Positions 8,663 through 16,951 of a stretch of DNA of 64,000 nucleotides are shown here, piece by piece (the first letter of the stretch is position 1; each line of letters begins with the position of its first letter). The position numbers were made by a program, and so were the translations under genes. The notes under the pieces are model-generated. The model made no database searches. It was not told where the DNA came from and worked only from the letters and a program-made list of their open reading frames with translations. Source of the DNA: Fervidobacterium changbaicum (GTDB taxonomy: Bacteria > Thermotogota > Thermotogae > Thermotogales > Fervidobacteriaceae); contig NZ_CP026721.1 of assembly GCF_004117075.1 (NCBI RefSeq), positions 1,674,001 through 1,738,000 of the forward strand. Reading direction: 5' to 3'.

Positions 8663-9298
8663 TTGCTAAAAAGTAAGAGAATCTTCTATACCTTTCTAAG
8701 CCTGGTGCTTGTGATACATATTAGCCTTGGATATTCACAAACTAACTCTCAATCGGTCCTAACGAAGTCAGTTGAAAATGGTATCAGTGTTTACAATTTC
8801 ATTGAAAAACTTGCCGGAAGTCGCAACTATGACATAACTGTGTCGCTGACATTTGATATTATGGATGGTCAGTCACGTAAAAAGATAACATTTTCCTTTG
8901 ATATGGTTGTTGAAAACCTTGAGAATTTCGTGTTTTATTTGAAAGCTCCCGAAGTAATTAAAGACATAGTAATCCAGTATGACTTAATCTCGAGGAGAGT
9001 TGAATACAAATACAAGAATTTTAAATCAGCGGAAAACATATCCTCAAACGTTTCACAAGTGGGTGATGTACTTACATCGATAACCGATTTCCTCTCAACA
9101 CCTCTTTTTGATGTGGTGCACCAGTCGAATTATGTTGAGTTCAAACCAAAGAACGCAGCAATTCTTGCGAGATTCGGAGTTCAACCGATAACAGTCAGGC
9201 TTTACACAGAGCGCGACCTTCCAAAGAAGTTAGAGATTCTGTACGAAAGAACTGACGAAAAGGTGGTTTTGGAATTCAAGAAATTCATAATAGGATAG
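8663..9298 (+). CDS. Secreted protein, possibly LolA-like
   Basis: A 211-residue protein with a signal peptide (about 1-24, ending SLGYSQ) and a beta-strand-rich body (KKITFSFDMVVENLENFVFYLKAP; VEFKPKNAAILARFGVQPITVRLY). The pattern of alternating strands that read like outer-membrane lipoprotein-sorting (LolA) or similar half-barrel folds is suggestive only. AGAGGTGA favours TTG 8663 over GTG 8654. It lies between the LCP gene and another envelope gene. Confidence 0.6.
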   Translation: MLKSKRIFYTFLSLVLVIHISLGYSQTNSQSVLTKSVENGISVYNFIEKLAGSRNYDITVSLTFDIMDGQSRKKITFSFDMVVENLENFVFYLKAPEVIKDIVIQYDLISRRVEYKYKNFKSAENISSNVSQVGDVLTSITDFLSTPLFDVVHQSNYVEFKPKNAAILARFGVQPITVRLYTERDLPKKLEILYERTDEKVVLEFKKFIIG

Positions 9299-9337
9299 TT
9301 TCACCTGTCCTAAGATTTCACATGAGGGGGAACGGAG

Positions 9338-9856
9338 ATGCTTAGAACATTCTTACGAAGAGCTCTTGTTTTCTACTTACTCACGCTAATAGTGTTTGGG
9401 TTTGCGTACTTTAACTTTGGAGTTGGATACAACTACGGAAATTCGCCGAACTGGGTCTTACGCCTCGGATACGAGGAGAGCGGATTCACACTGAATGCTG
9501 ACTGGACGGTAAACAAGCTTTGGAACATTTACGGTGGTGTATATTTTGGGAGCGATTTAGGTCTTATCGTGGGACCAACTATTTACGCAACATACGATTA
9601 CAGTGCTTCTGAGAACGCCTTTTCTGTTGTATACGGTCCCGTTGTTGGATTTACGAACAAACAACTATCCATCCAAATCGGATATCTAAGCGATTTTAGA
9701 AGTATTGCAGACATATCCGATGCCGTGTTTGCAAGCTTAAGGTTCTATATCCCAGACCCACCACGCATGAGGATGAAGGACAAGCTTTACGTGGAAGCAC
9801 TATATTACAAAGGCTGCTTCAAAATAGTTATAGGTTTGTTGGAACCGTATTTTTAA
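9338..9856 (+). CDS. Predicted envelope beta-barrel protein, unknown function
   Basis: A 172-residue protein with an N-terminal hydrophobic signal (about 9-25). Repeated amphipathic strands rich in Tyr, Gly and Asn follow (FNFGVGYNYGN, IYGGVYFGSDLGLIVGPTIYATYDYS), the style of small outer-membrane barrels. The C-terminus ends in Phe (LLEPYF), typical of barrel proteins. GAGGGGGAACGGAG precedes ATG 9338. No family is recognised. Confidence 0.6.
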   Translation: MLRTFLRRALVFYLLTLIVFGFAYFNFGVGYNYGNSPNWVLRLGYEESGFTLNADWTVNKLWNIYGGVYFGSDLGLIVGPTIYATYDYSASENAFSVVYGPVVGFTNKQLSIQIGYLSDFRSIADISDAVFASLRFYIPDPPRMRMKDKLYVEALYYKGCFKIVIGLLEPYF

Positions 9857-9879
9857 GACATTTTCTATGTTTATAATAC

Positions 9880-9907
9880 TTGAAAACTTTCATCGATGTG
9901 ATATAAT
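9880..9907 (+). promoter_or_regulatory. Sigma-A promoter of tRNA-Leu
   Basis: TTGAAA (9880-9885) and TATAAT (9902-9907) are separated by 16 bases, and the -10 lies 29 bases before the mature tRNA 5' end. Confidence 0.8.
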
Positions 9908-9936
9908 AAACCTTGCTGATACATGAGAATAAGTTT

Positions 9937-10021
9937 GCCGAGGTGGCGGAATTGGCAGACGCGCATGACTCAGGATCATGTGGGGTCACCCGTGCGGGTT
10001 CAAATCCCGCCCTCGGCACCA
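9937..10021 (+). tRNA. tRNA-Leu (anticodon CAG)
   Basis: An 85-base class II tRNA. The acceptor stem GCCGAGG (9937-9943) pairs with CCTCGGC (10011-10017). The D-loop region reads TGGCGGAATTGGCAGAC. The anticodon stem CATGA/TCATG encloses CT-CAG-GA with anticodon CAG at 9971-9973. A long variable arm (TGGGGTCACCC) is present, then the T arm GCGGGTTCAAATCCCGC. CCA is encoded at 10019-10021. It has its own promoter and is probably co-transcribed into the glycosyltransferase gene. Confidence 0.97.
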
Positions 10022-10093
10022 GATATTAGTTCAGCAAGGGTCGGAAGAAACCGACCCAAATTTTTTAATTATGCACTTTTGGCGGGTGGTATT

Positions 10094-10825
10094 TTGACGA
10101 ACGTAAGGTTTTACGACTACAATGTCCTTTGTGGAAAGGCTGGAGAAGTCAGGGGACATCTTGTTGAACTCATAGAAAGAGGCGAAAAGCTCTTTGTCGT
10201 AACGCTAAATAGCCAGATTTTCCTAAAAGCAGAGCAGATCCCTGACTATAGAGAGGCGTTGGAGCATGCTTCTTTTCATCTTCCAGATGGAGCGGGAGTT
10301 GTTTGGGCGATAAAGAGGCATTGTGGTGTCGATACAGATAGGATACCTGGCATTGACACAATGGTTTATCTTTGCAAAGAAGCGGTGGCTAGAAAGTGGA
10401 CGGTCTACCTGTTAGGCACAAGACCTGATGTTATACCAAAGACCGCCGAGAATTTGAAAAAGCAGGGTGTAAACGTTGTGGGTTACCACCACGGCTACTT
10501 CGAAGACCAAACGCCGGCTGAGGAGATTGAAAGATTAAGACCTGACCTTTTGTTTGTTGGAATGGGGACTCCCAGACAAGAACTCTGGATACACCAGCAC
10601 AAACACCTTCCGTTCAAACTTGCTATGGGTGTTGGTGGCAGTTTTGATGTTATCGCGGGCGTTAAAAAGCGTGCACCACAACTATTCCAAAAACTACGTC
10701 TTGAGTGGTTCTACAGATGGTTGAACGAACCAATCGCACGAGCTCGCGTCCCGATTGATGTTGCAAAATTCTTTTTCAAGGTGGTTCTTGATGGAAAAAA
10801 TGGAACTTGTAAAAAGGTACGTTAA
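10094..10825 (+). CDS. WecG/TagA/CpsF family glycosyltransferase
   Basis: A 243-residue GT26 enzyme that adds a sugar (ManNAcA or ManNAc type) to a lipid-linked precursor. Family motifs include VTLNSQIFLKA, LPDGAGVVWAIK, RIPGIDTM and the C-terminal DLLFVGMGTPRQELWI...GVGGSFDVIAGVKKRAP...RLEWFYRW. The open frame extends back through the tRNA, but the real start is TTG 10094 behind GGCGGGTGGT. It overlaps rsmG by 35 bases. Confidence 0.9.
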   Translation: MTNVRFYDYNVLCGKAGEVRGHLVELIERGEKLFVVTLNSQIFLKAEQIPDYREALEHASFHLPDGAGVVWAIKRHCGVDTDRIPGIDTMVYLCKEAVARKWTVYLLGTRPDVIPKTAENLKKQGVNVVGYHHGYFEDQTPAEEIERLRPDLLFVGMGTPRQELWIHQHKHLPFKLAMGVGGSFDVIAGVKKRAPQLFQKLRLEWFYRWLNEPIARARVPIDVAKFFFKVVLDGKNGTCKKVR

Positions 10826-11432
10826 AGAACTTATTGACTCCCCTGTGAACCTTGTTGGTTTCAAAGACTTCAATGAAGCCTTCCATAACCTTTACATGGA
10901 TTCTGTAATTGCCGTAAAACCAGAAGATTTGGGTGCTGAATTTTTGGATGTGGGCACTGGCGGCGGTGTCCCTGGTGTATTTCTTGCTATAGAATTCGGC
11001 GCTAAAGGACTTCTGATAGACAGTGTATGCAAAAAAATAGACTATGTGAAAAAATTGTGCGAACAACTGGAAATCAAAAATGTTGAATTAATGTGCATCA
11101 GAGCGGAAGAACTGAAAAAAGCTGGGAATTTTAGAGAACATTTTGACAGCGCAGTGTCAAGAGCGGTCTCAAAGATAGCAACGGTTTTAGAACTCACCGC
11201 ACCTTATGTCAAAGTTGGAGGAAATGTTCTACTCTACAAAGGGCCAGGTTATACAGAAGAGTTGGGTCAGTCTGTAAATGCCATGAAAGAACTTGGTGTA
11301 AAATTGGTCGAGACGAGAAAATACACCATTTTAGGCAAAGACAGATTCTTGCTTGTCTTCGAAAAATTCGCTCCAACACCGGAAAGATATCCTAGAAAAA
11401 CGGGAATTCCCGAAAAAAGACCGATCAGATAA
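10791..11432 (+). CDS. rsmG: 16S rRNA (guanine-527-N7)-methyltransferase RsmG
   Basis: A 213-residue SAM methyltransferase. It has the short NLVGFKD-type N-terminus (NLT in many RsmG), the SAM motif FLDVGTGGGVPGVFLAIEF at about 55-73, and the DSAVSRAVSKIATVLELTAPYVKVGG block typical of GidB/RsmG. It methylates G527 of 16S rRNA. ATG 10791 follows AAGGTGGT. The gene is followed by a strong terminator. Confidence 0.93.
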   Translation: MEKMELVKRYVKELIDSPVNLVGFKDFNEAFHNLYMDSVIAVKPEDLGAEFLDVGTGGGVPGVFLAIEFGAKGLLIDSVCKKIDYVKKLCEQLEIKNVELMCIRAEELKKAGNFREHFDSAVSRAVSKIATVLELTAPYVKVGGNVLLYKGPGYTEELGQSVNAMKELGVKLVETRKYTILGKDRFLLVFEKFAPTPERYPRKTGIPEKRPIR

Positions 11433-11452
11433 AAAAACAAACGTCAAACCAA

Positions 11453-11491
11453 AATCCCCGAGGTATACTTCTATTGCCTCGGGGATTTTTT
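11453..11491 (+). terminator. Rho-independent terminator after rsmG
   Basis: AATCCCCGAGG (11453-11463) pairs with CCTCGGGGATT (11477-11487), followed by a T run. Confidence 0.9.
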
Positions 11492-11501
11492 GTGGTATAA
11501 T
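11474..11501 (+). promoter_or_regulatory. Promoter of the Gfo/Idh oxidoreductase gene
   Basis: TTGCCT (11474-11479) and TGGTATAAT (-10 hexamer 11496-11501, extended TG) are 16 bases apart. The -35 lies inside the 3' arm of the preceding terminator. Confidence 0.65.
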
Positions 11502-11574
11502 TACTTTTGAGAATATTCATTCAATGAATGAAAAACCTATTCAAAAGGCTGCGAAGGAAGGAGAGGAGTGTTTG

Positions 11575-12681
11575 ATGAACGGCAAGAAGTTGAAGATGGT
11601 ACTTGTTGGGTGTGGAAGGATTGGTAGTTCCAAACATGTAGAAGCGATAGTAAAGAATTCTGATACTATAGAAGCCACTGCAGTTTGCGATGTTGTTTTG
11701 GAAAAAGCTGAGAAATGTGCCCAAAGTATAGAGGAGAAGGCTGGGTACAAACCGAGAGTGTACAAGAAATACGAAGATATAATAAATAACGAAGAGATAG
11801 ATTTTGTTGCAATTGCAACAGAGAGCGGTTATCATTACCAGATTTCGATGGATTTTCTGAAAAGTGGTATAAACGTGTTAGTTGAAAAACCAATGGCACT
11901 TTCAACAAAGCATATGGATGAAATGATTCGTACAGCAAGAGAAAAGCATTTAAAATTTGGAGTATGTTTCCAAAATAGGTTTAATCCTCCTATTGTGGAG
12001 CTAAGAAAGAAAATAGAAAGTGGTGCTTTTGGTAGAATCAATTACGGAGTTGCAGCCATCAGATGGAATAGGGACAAGAATTACTATGAGCAAGCTCCAT
12101 GGAGAGGAACGTGGCACCTTGATGGCGGTTCCCTGATGAATCAGTGCACGCACAACATCGACTTGCTCCAGTGGATGCTCGGCGGGGAGATTGACGAAGT
12201 GTACGGAGTGATCCGCAATTTCCAGCATCCGTACATCGAGGCGGAAGACTTCGGTGGTGCAATTGTTAAATTCAAAGATGGTAAGGTTGGTATCATCGAA
12301 GGTACATCGACGATTTACCCAAAGAATTTAGAAGAGACACTTTCTATATTCGGTGAAAAAGGTACGGTTGTGATAGGCGGGCTTGCGGTTAACAAAATTC
12401 AAGTTTGGAAATTCCCTGAAGAAGAAGGTCATCCGTTTATGAACTTACCTGACCCTGACACTGTCTACGGTTTTGGTCACGTGCCACTTTACAGAGATTT
12501 CTACGAAGCTATTGTGTACAATAGAGAGCCTAAGATTCCCGGAGAAGAAGGAAGGAAAGCCGTTGAGATAGTGCTTGCGATTTATAAATCTGCCATGGAG
12601 AACAAACCTGTCAAATTTCCATTCGAGTTCGATTCAACTCAAATGAAAGGATGGAGAGACCAATATGTTGTGCGTGGTTAA
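11575..12681 (+). CDS. Gfo/Idh/MocA family NAD(P)-dependent oxidoreductase
   Basis: A 368-residue sugar/inositol-dehydrogenase-like protein. The dinucleotide motif is LVGCGRIGSSKH near the N-terminus, and VEKPMALSTKHMDEM carries the conserved EKP lysine. WHLDGGSLMNQCTHNIDLLQWM holds the catalytic Asp/His of the family, and the C-terminal GFO_IDH_MocA_C domain is complete. Substrate cannot be told from sequence. GGAGAGGAGTG precedes ATG 11575. The stop lies 16 bases inside queD. Confidence 0.88.
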   Translation: MNGKKLKMVLVGCGRIGSSKHVEAIVKNSDTIEATAVCDVVLEKAEKCAQSIEEKAGYKPRVYKKYEDIINNEEIDFVAIATESGYHYQISMDFLKSGINVLVEKPMALSTKHMDEMIRTAREKHLKFGVCFQNRFNPPIVELRKKIESGAFGRINYGVAAIRWNRDKNYYEQAPWRGTWHLDGGSLMNQCTHNIDLLQWMLGGEIDEVYGVIRNFQHPYIEAEDFGGAIVKFKDGKVGIIEGTSTIYPKNLEETLSIFGEKGTVVIGGLAVNKIQVWKFPEEEGHPFMNLPDPDTVYGFGHVPLYRDFYEAIVYNREPKIPGEEGRKAVEIVLAIYKSAMENKPVKFPFEFDSTQMKGWRDQYVVRG

Positions 12682-13024
12682 AGAATTCACGTTCGATGCT
12701 GCACACAACTTGGTACAGTATCACGGTAAATGTGAAAAGTTGCATGGACATACTTATAAACTACAGATCATCGTTTGTGGGGAGAAAGATGAGGAAGGGA
12801 TGGTCATTGATTTCGTTGAGCTCAAAGAGATAGTGAAAAAGGAAGTACTGAACTATTTAGACCATGCCTACATAAACGAAATAATACCGCAACCGAGTGC
12901 TGAGAACATAGCGGAATGGATATGGGACAGGTTAGAAAAGCACCTCACAACGAAGAGGTACAAGCTTTCAGAAGTCAGATTGTGGGAAACACCGACATCG
13001 TTTGTGATTTACAGAAAAGACTGA
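12665..13024 (+). CDS. queD: 6-carboxy-5,6,7,8-tetrahydropterin synthase QueD
   Basis: A 119-residue PTPS-fold enzyme of queuosine/preQ1 synthesis. The zinc histidines are FDAAHNL and the two in KLHGHTY. The catalytic Cys lies in HGKCEKLHGH, and the substrate-binding Glu in LWETPTS. The start overlaps the oxidoreductase 3' end by 17 bases. No other queuosine gene is in the window. Confidence 0.93.
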   Translation: MLCVVKEFTFDAAHNLVQYHGKCEKLHGHTYKLQIIVCGEKDEEGMVIDFVELKEIVKKEVLNYLDHAYINEIIPQPSAENIAEWIWDRLEKHLTTKRYKLSEVRLWETPTSFVIYRKD

Positions 13025-13025
13025 A

Positions 13026-13071
13026 AAAAGCAAGCATCTCCAACCGGGATATGGTTGGAGATGCTCCATTT
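13026..13071. terminator. Bidirectional terminator between queD and the LRR gene
   Basis: AGCATCTCCAACC (13033-13045) pairs with GGTTGGAGATGCT (13053-13065). The T run is strongest on the minus strand (AAAAAAG at 13024-13030 read as CTTTTTT), so it mainly serves the LRR gene, and weakly queD. Confidence 0.85.
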
Positions 13072-13094
13072 TACAGGTTCAACACTACTTGTGA

Positions 13095-14780
13095 TTATTC
13101 ATATAATACATACACTCCTCTTGACTGCAATATTATAATGTTATACATATCATTGTCCGTTGAATCTGGTGATAAGTCGAGGAGATTATTTCTAATATCT
13201 ACATAATCTCCACTGCCCAGTCCAGGATTGGCTACCAATGCTGATATATCTTCAATTAAGTTGTGCGACAGATCTAAGGAATCTAAGTTGGTTAGATTGC
13301 TTAACGGGGAAATATCGTTAACGTAGTTGAAACTAAGATCCAAGTTTTGCAAATGAGAAAGGTTAGCTAACGGTTCTATATTGGCTATGCCGTTTCCAGA
13401 AAGGATTAAACTTTCAAGGCTTAAAAGGTTGGACAGCGGACTTATATCATATATCTGATTACTAGAAATGCATAACCATGCCAAAGAGGTAAGACCTGAT
13501 AAAGGTGTCAAGTCAGTTATTTGGTTGTTACAAAGGTCTAACTGTAGTAGGTTCACTGCGTATTCAAGCCCAGATAGGTTACTTATGTTCCGCGAATATG
13601 CTGCTAGCACATGTAATTGTTCCATATCCGCCTTTGTCACAGGCTTTTCTGGTGGTATTTCTAAAGTTTCTCTTATTGCATCTTCAAGATTTTTATCACG
13701 AAATTCTATTATTCCTTCGTTGTCTATTTCAAAGTTTTCCTTTGGAATAACTGCGAAGCCACTTTCTTTTTCGTTCAAAACAGCATTGACAGCTATTTCA
13801 CTTGTTTTTTCGTACTCATTTTGTGTGAAGTTAGAAATTGTGAAATTCTTATTAGTAGTATATCCAATATATTTGTAGTAATCGTCCATCTCCTTATAGA
13901 TGAAAAAACATGCATTTTCCTCATATTCCCATTCAAGACTCAATTCGCTTCTACTTCTGTGCCATACAGCCTTTAAGTTCTTTACACCTGGAATGTATGG
14001 CACATCAACATTTGATGTTGTCACGACTACTCTGATACCGGTTTTATAATAGACCGTTATCTCAATACTCTTGACTTTAGACGGCGAAACTTGCACAGAG
14101 ACAACCACTGGACTATCTTCATTTGTCCACTCTTGTGGGTCTGTATTTACTTCTTTAGCTCTCAAGAAAATGGTAAATTCCACGTCGTATATGGAAGGAT
14201 AAAGAGTGAAGTCAGTGATTTTTTCAGACGATTCGAATGTCAAATCAATTCCTTCAATGAGGGCAGACGGGTCTGAATAATGTGGAGACCTAAAAACTTT
14301 GAGTGACGCCCAGTGGACATCGTATTTGTTCCATATCTCATCTGCTATCCTTACTTTTGTTCTCAATGTTCCATTTCTGAAGTATGCATTAATTTGAACA
14401 ACGTTATTTTGGTCATAGCTGACTTCTTGGAGGGTTTGACCTTCGAAAACAACAGTTCCATCGACACGTTTTGCCTCGACCTTGAACAAGTAATTGCCTT
14501 CAAAATCAAGTGTGAAGTTGAATGATATATTGTGCTTCTCTGTTGTCTCGGCTGAATAGATTAGTTCACCTGCTGTGTTCAGAACTTTAAGGTATACTTT
14601 ATCAATATCATCTTCGAACGCATTCAGATTCTTTTCCAGGGACTTTGTTCCACCGTTCTCGGCAATTGATACATTTACTGCTACATTAACCTTCTTTTTA
14701 ACGATAGGTTTTTCTACACATGAGAAGAATAATATTGCGATTAGAAAAACTATTGTGGATATCACACCAATTCTTCTCAT
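13095..14780 (-). CDS. Leucine-rich-repeat surface lipoprotein
   Basis: A 561-residue protein. The signal peptide ends in FFSC (lipobox, Cys21). The middle, about 30-330, is beta-rich and repeats short Ig/fibronectin-like stretches. The C-terminus (about 385-540) holds at least five 22-residue internalin-type LRRs of the form NLxxLDLSxNxIxDISPLSNLT. LRRs usually bind proteins or surfaces. The N-terminal half is duplicated as a decayed copy just upstream (15270-16238). It is expressed from the conserved leader at 14781-15045. ATG 14780 follows GAGGAGGGAC. Confidence 0.88.
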   Translation of the reverse strand: MRRIGVISTIVFLIAILFFSCVEKPIVKKKVNVAVNVSIAENGGTKSLEKNLNAFEDDIDKVYLKVLNTAGELIYSAETTEKHNISFNFTLDFEGNYLFKVEAKRVDGTVVFEGQTLQEVSYDQNNVVQINAYFRNGTLRTKVRIADEIWNKYDVHWASLKVFRSPHYSDPSALIEGIDLTFESSEKITDFTLYPSIYDVEFTIFLRAKEVNTDPQEWTNEDSPVVVSVQVSPSKVKSIEITVYYKTGIRVVVTTSNVDVPYIPGVKNLKAVWHRSRSELSLEWEYEENACFFIYKEMDDYYKYIGYTTNKNFTISNFTQNEYEKTSEIAVNAVLNEKESGFAVIPKENFEIDNEGIIEFRDKNLEDAIRETLEIPPEKPVTKADMEQLHVLAAYSRNISNLSGLEYAVNLLQLDLCNNQITDLTPLSGLTSLAWLCISSNQIYDISPLSNLLSLESLILSGNGIANIEPLANLSHLQNLDLSFNYVNDISPLSNLTNLDSLDLSHNLIEDISALVANPGLGSGDYVDIRNNLLDLSPDSTDNDMYNIIILQSRGVYVLYE

Positions 14781-15045
14781 ATAAGTCCCTCCTCAGGGAT
14801 TAGTTTACTTCCATACAAACCGTAATTCAAGACATCGCAAATGATTCTAACGTACTAAGCTGAGTAATGATAAACAATAATGTTTATACTGCCCTCCTTT
14901 CTTTTTCTCCTCTTCTTGCGGGTCAAGAACCTCTCTCAGCTTCTCCGCATATACAATGTGCGGACCAGATTGTTTTAGAATATTTCTTAAGTATTACTTT
15001 TCTAATCACCTAACTATACTTTAGACCACCGAAACAGAGAATAGT
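14781..15045 (-). promoter_or_regulatory. Conserved structured 5' leader, copy A
   Basis: About 250 bases upstream of the LRR gene are shared with copies B and C. Seen on the minus strand: a hairpin TCCGC...GCGGA (14944-14964), then a long-range stem AGCTGAG/CTCAGCT (14935-14941 with 14858-14864). Inside this are a TTCTTG/CAAGAA hairpin, a purine-rich run containing AAAGAAAGGAGGGCAG, and the hairpin ATAAACA-ATAA-TGTTTAT (14870-14887). A last hairpin TCCCT-GAGG-AGGGA covers the ribosome-binding site of the gene. No known riboswitch consensus was recognised. Confidence 0.6.
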
Positions 15046-15213
15046 TCAGAAAATTTACAAAAATTCTTGAAGTTGTAACAGAAAGAAACTGCAGGTGTGT
15101 CGTAAAGGCTTCTTTAGTAAATTTGACCAATGTCAACCAATTATGTTCTGTTAACAAACTTGAAGGTTGTTCTTAGGAAAACTAATTAAAGCTGTCGCAA
15201 CTGGCAAAGGAAG

Positions 15214-15245
15214 AAAAAGGGCAAGTTTTCTATCTTGCCCTTTTT
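15214..15245. terminator. Bidirectional terminator downstream of the decayed lipoprotein gene
   Basis: AAAAAGGGCAAG (15214-15225) pairs with CTTGCCCTTTTT (15234-15245), separated by a short loop. It serves transcription of the pseudogene on the minus strand. Confidence 0.85.
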
Positions 15246-15269
15246 CAATAATTCCCGCAAGTAATCTCT

Positions 15270-16238
15270 TCTTCAGTTTCACCGCGGATTTGAACGCTAG
15301 AGATTGGATTGTGCAAGAGTTGTAAGGTGTCGGACCAACGTACTTGTAATATTCTTCATTTACTTCTTTCTAAATATCGAACCAATACACTCCAATCTCG
15401 TTGTATTCCCAAGTGAGTCTTAACTCATTCAGATTCCTGTACCAAACAGATATTAAGTTCTTTACGCCTGAAATGTGTGGCACATCAACACTCGATGCTG
15501 TAACAACCAACTTTATCCCCGTCTCAAACTTCACTAGTATATTGACTTTCTTAATCTTATCTGGTGATACCGGGACATAAACGTCTCCGGTAAGACCACT
15601 CCATTCTTCTTGATTTATGTTTAATTCCTTCGCCTGTAGGTAAATTCAGTACCCCACCCTTTAAATCCTTGGATAAAGCTCAGGTTCGATTGTTACCTTC
15701 GTTGATTCCTTTGTTAGATTTTCCCAAAAATGCAATAAATACGTACTAAATACTTTTAAACTGTCAAAAGTAACATTGTACTTCTCCCAGATTTCGTCTT
15801 CTGTTCGTATATTAACTCTGAGCTTTCCGTTGACAAGGAATGCGCTAATTCGAACTATATTCTGTTGGTCATAATAAACTCCTTGTTCGGTTTCGCTTGT
15901 GAAGACTCTACTTCCATCTGCCCTTTTTGCTTCAACTCTGAATGTATAACTACCTGCGTGTTTCAATGCAAAATTGAAAGAGATGTTGTATTTTTCGGTT
16001 GCTTCTGTTGAAAACACAGTCTCACCAGCTGAGTTAATGACAGTTAAGCATACTTCGTTGACCTCTTCTTCATATGTCGTTTTAATCCTGTCTCAAAAGA
16101 TTTTGTATCACTGTTTTCGACGAGCGACACATTTACTGCTACATTAACCTTCTTTTTAACGATAGGTTTTTCTACACATGAGAAGAATAATATTGCGATT
16201 AGAAAAACTATTGTGGATATCACACCAATTCTTCTCAT
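15270..16238 (-). pseudogene. Decayed paralogue of the LRR lipoprotein
   Basis: The first 38 residues (signal peptide, lipobox FFSC) are almost identical to the gene at 13095-14780. The frame then shifts near 16050-16080, re-enters as a 118-residue segment (15661-16017), breaks again at 15650, and continues with an in-frame TAG near 15371. The readable parts (SFNFALKHAGSYTFRVEAKR, DEIWEKYNV, LTWEYNEIG) align with residues 60-300 of the intact paralogue. The LRR part is gone. It retains its leader and terminator. Confidence 0.8.
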
Positions 16239-16500
16239 ATAAGTCCCTCCTCAGGGATTAGTTTACTTCCATAAAAACCGTAATTCAAAACATCGCAAAT
16301 GATCTCTAACATACAAAGCTGAGTAGTGACAAATAGTAATGTTTATACTGCCTTCCTTTCTTTTTCTTTTCTTCTTTCGGGTCAAGAAACCTTCTTTCAG
16401 CTTTTCCGCATATGTAATCAGCGGAACAGATTATTTTTAAATATTTCGTTAGTATCACTTTTCTAATCATACAACTATACTTTAGACCGTTTAAGGTGAA
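16239..16500 (-). promoter_or_regulatory. Conserved structured 5' leader, copy B
   Basis: Second copy of the leader, before the pseudogene. The hairpin TTCCGC...GCGGAA (16404-16426) has an extra pair compared with copy A. The long-range pairing AGCTGA/TCAGCT is kept although the flanking base changed (GCTGAA instead of GCTGAG). The start-codon-proximal 60 bases are nearly identical to copy A. Confidence 0.6.
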
Positions 16501-16735
16501 AAACTTTTCAAGAGCTTAAGCTGTTTTTTTAATTTCAAACGGCAAGAAATTAGAATTGGTGGCAAGAAATTCTTTTTTATATTGTAGTTTTCACTAAAGT
16601 TAGCAAGTATTAAACATACGCTACAAGATAGTTCGTTGTTTTCTACCTGTCTCGAAGCATTCAACAAATTTAATAAACGCAGTGTGAACAACGTGCATAT
16701 ATCAGATTTTCATCCTCAAGTCGTTATTTGTGCAT

Positions 16736-16775
16736 ATAAAAAAGCCATCCCCTCCGAGGGATGGCTTATTTTAAG
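16736..16775 (-). terminator. Terminator of the Ig/propeller lipoprotein gene
   Basis: AAGCCATCCC pairs with GGGATGGCTT around CTCCGA on the plus strand. On the minus strand the stem is followed by TTTTTTATA. It lies about 180 bases after the stop at 16952; nothing else is seen in 16776-16951 or in 16501-16735. Confidence 0.88.
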
Positions 16776-16951
16776 TATTACTCATCACATTTGATTCTTA
16801 CTTTCAGCTTTGTGTTCATTTGTCACCTTAGTTTTCTCTCTTACTTATTATACTGTTTGTTCGTTCTTTCGTGTACGACAGAAAACGCTGTGTAGTAAAC
16901 AAGACTATTTTAAAAAAGCTTTCCTACAAGTGTTTACAAGTTCCCATACCT

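Noticed and set aside
9923-10093. Longer glycosyltransferase starting upstream of the tRNA
   Set aside because: The extra residues are just translation of tRNA-Leu; TTG 10094 has a good ribosome-binding site.
14850-14970. A small conserved protein encoded in the leader (frame reading ...AEKLREVLDPQEEEKKKGG)
   Set aside because: The frame is open in copy A only; copies B and C have single-base gains or losses that break it, while the potential stems persist.
14781-15045. TPP or c-di-GMP riboswitch suggested by CTGAGA and the long structured leader
   Set aside because: CTGAGA alone is present without the other TPP-conserved parts, and the c-di-GMP-I core is absent. Downstream genes are surface lipoproteins, not thiamine genes.
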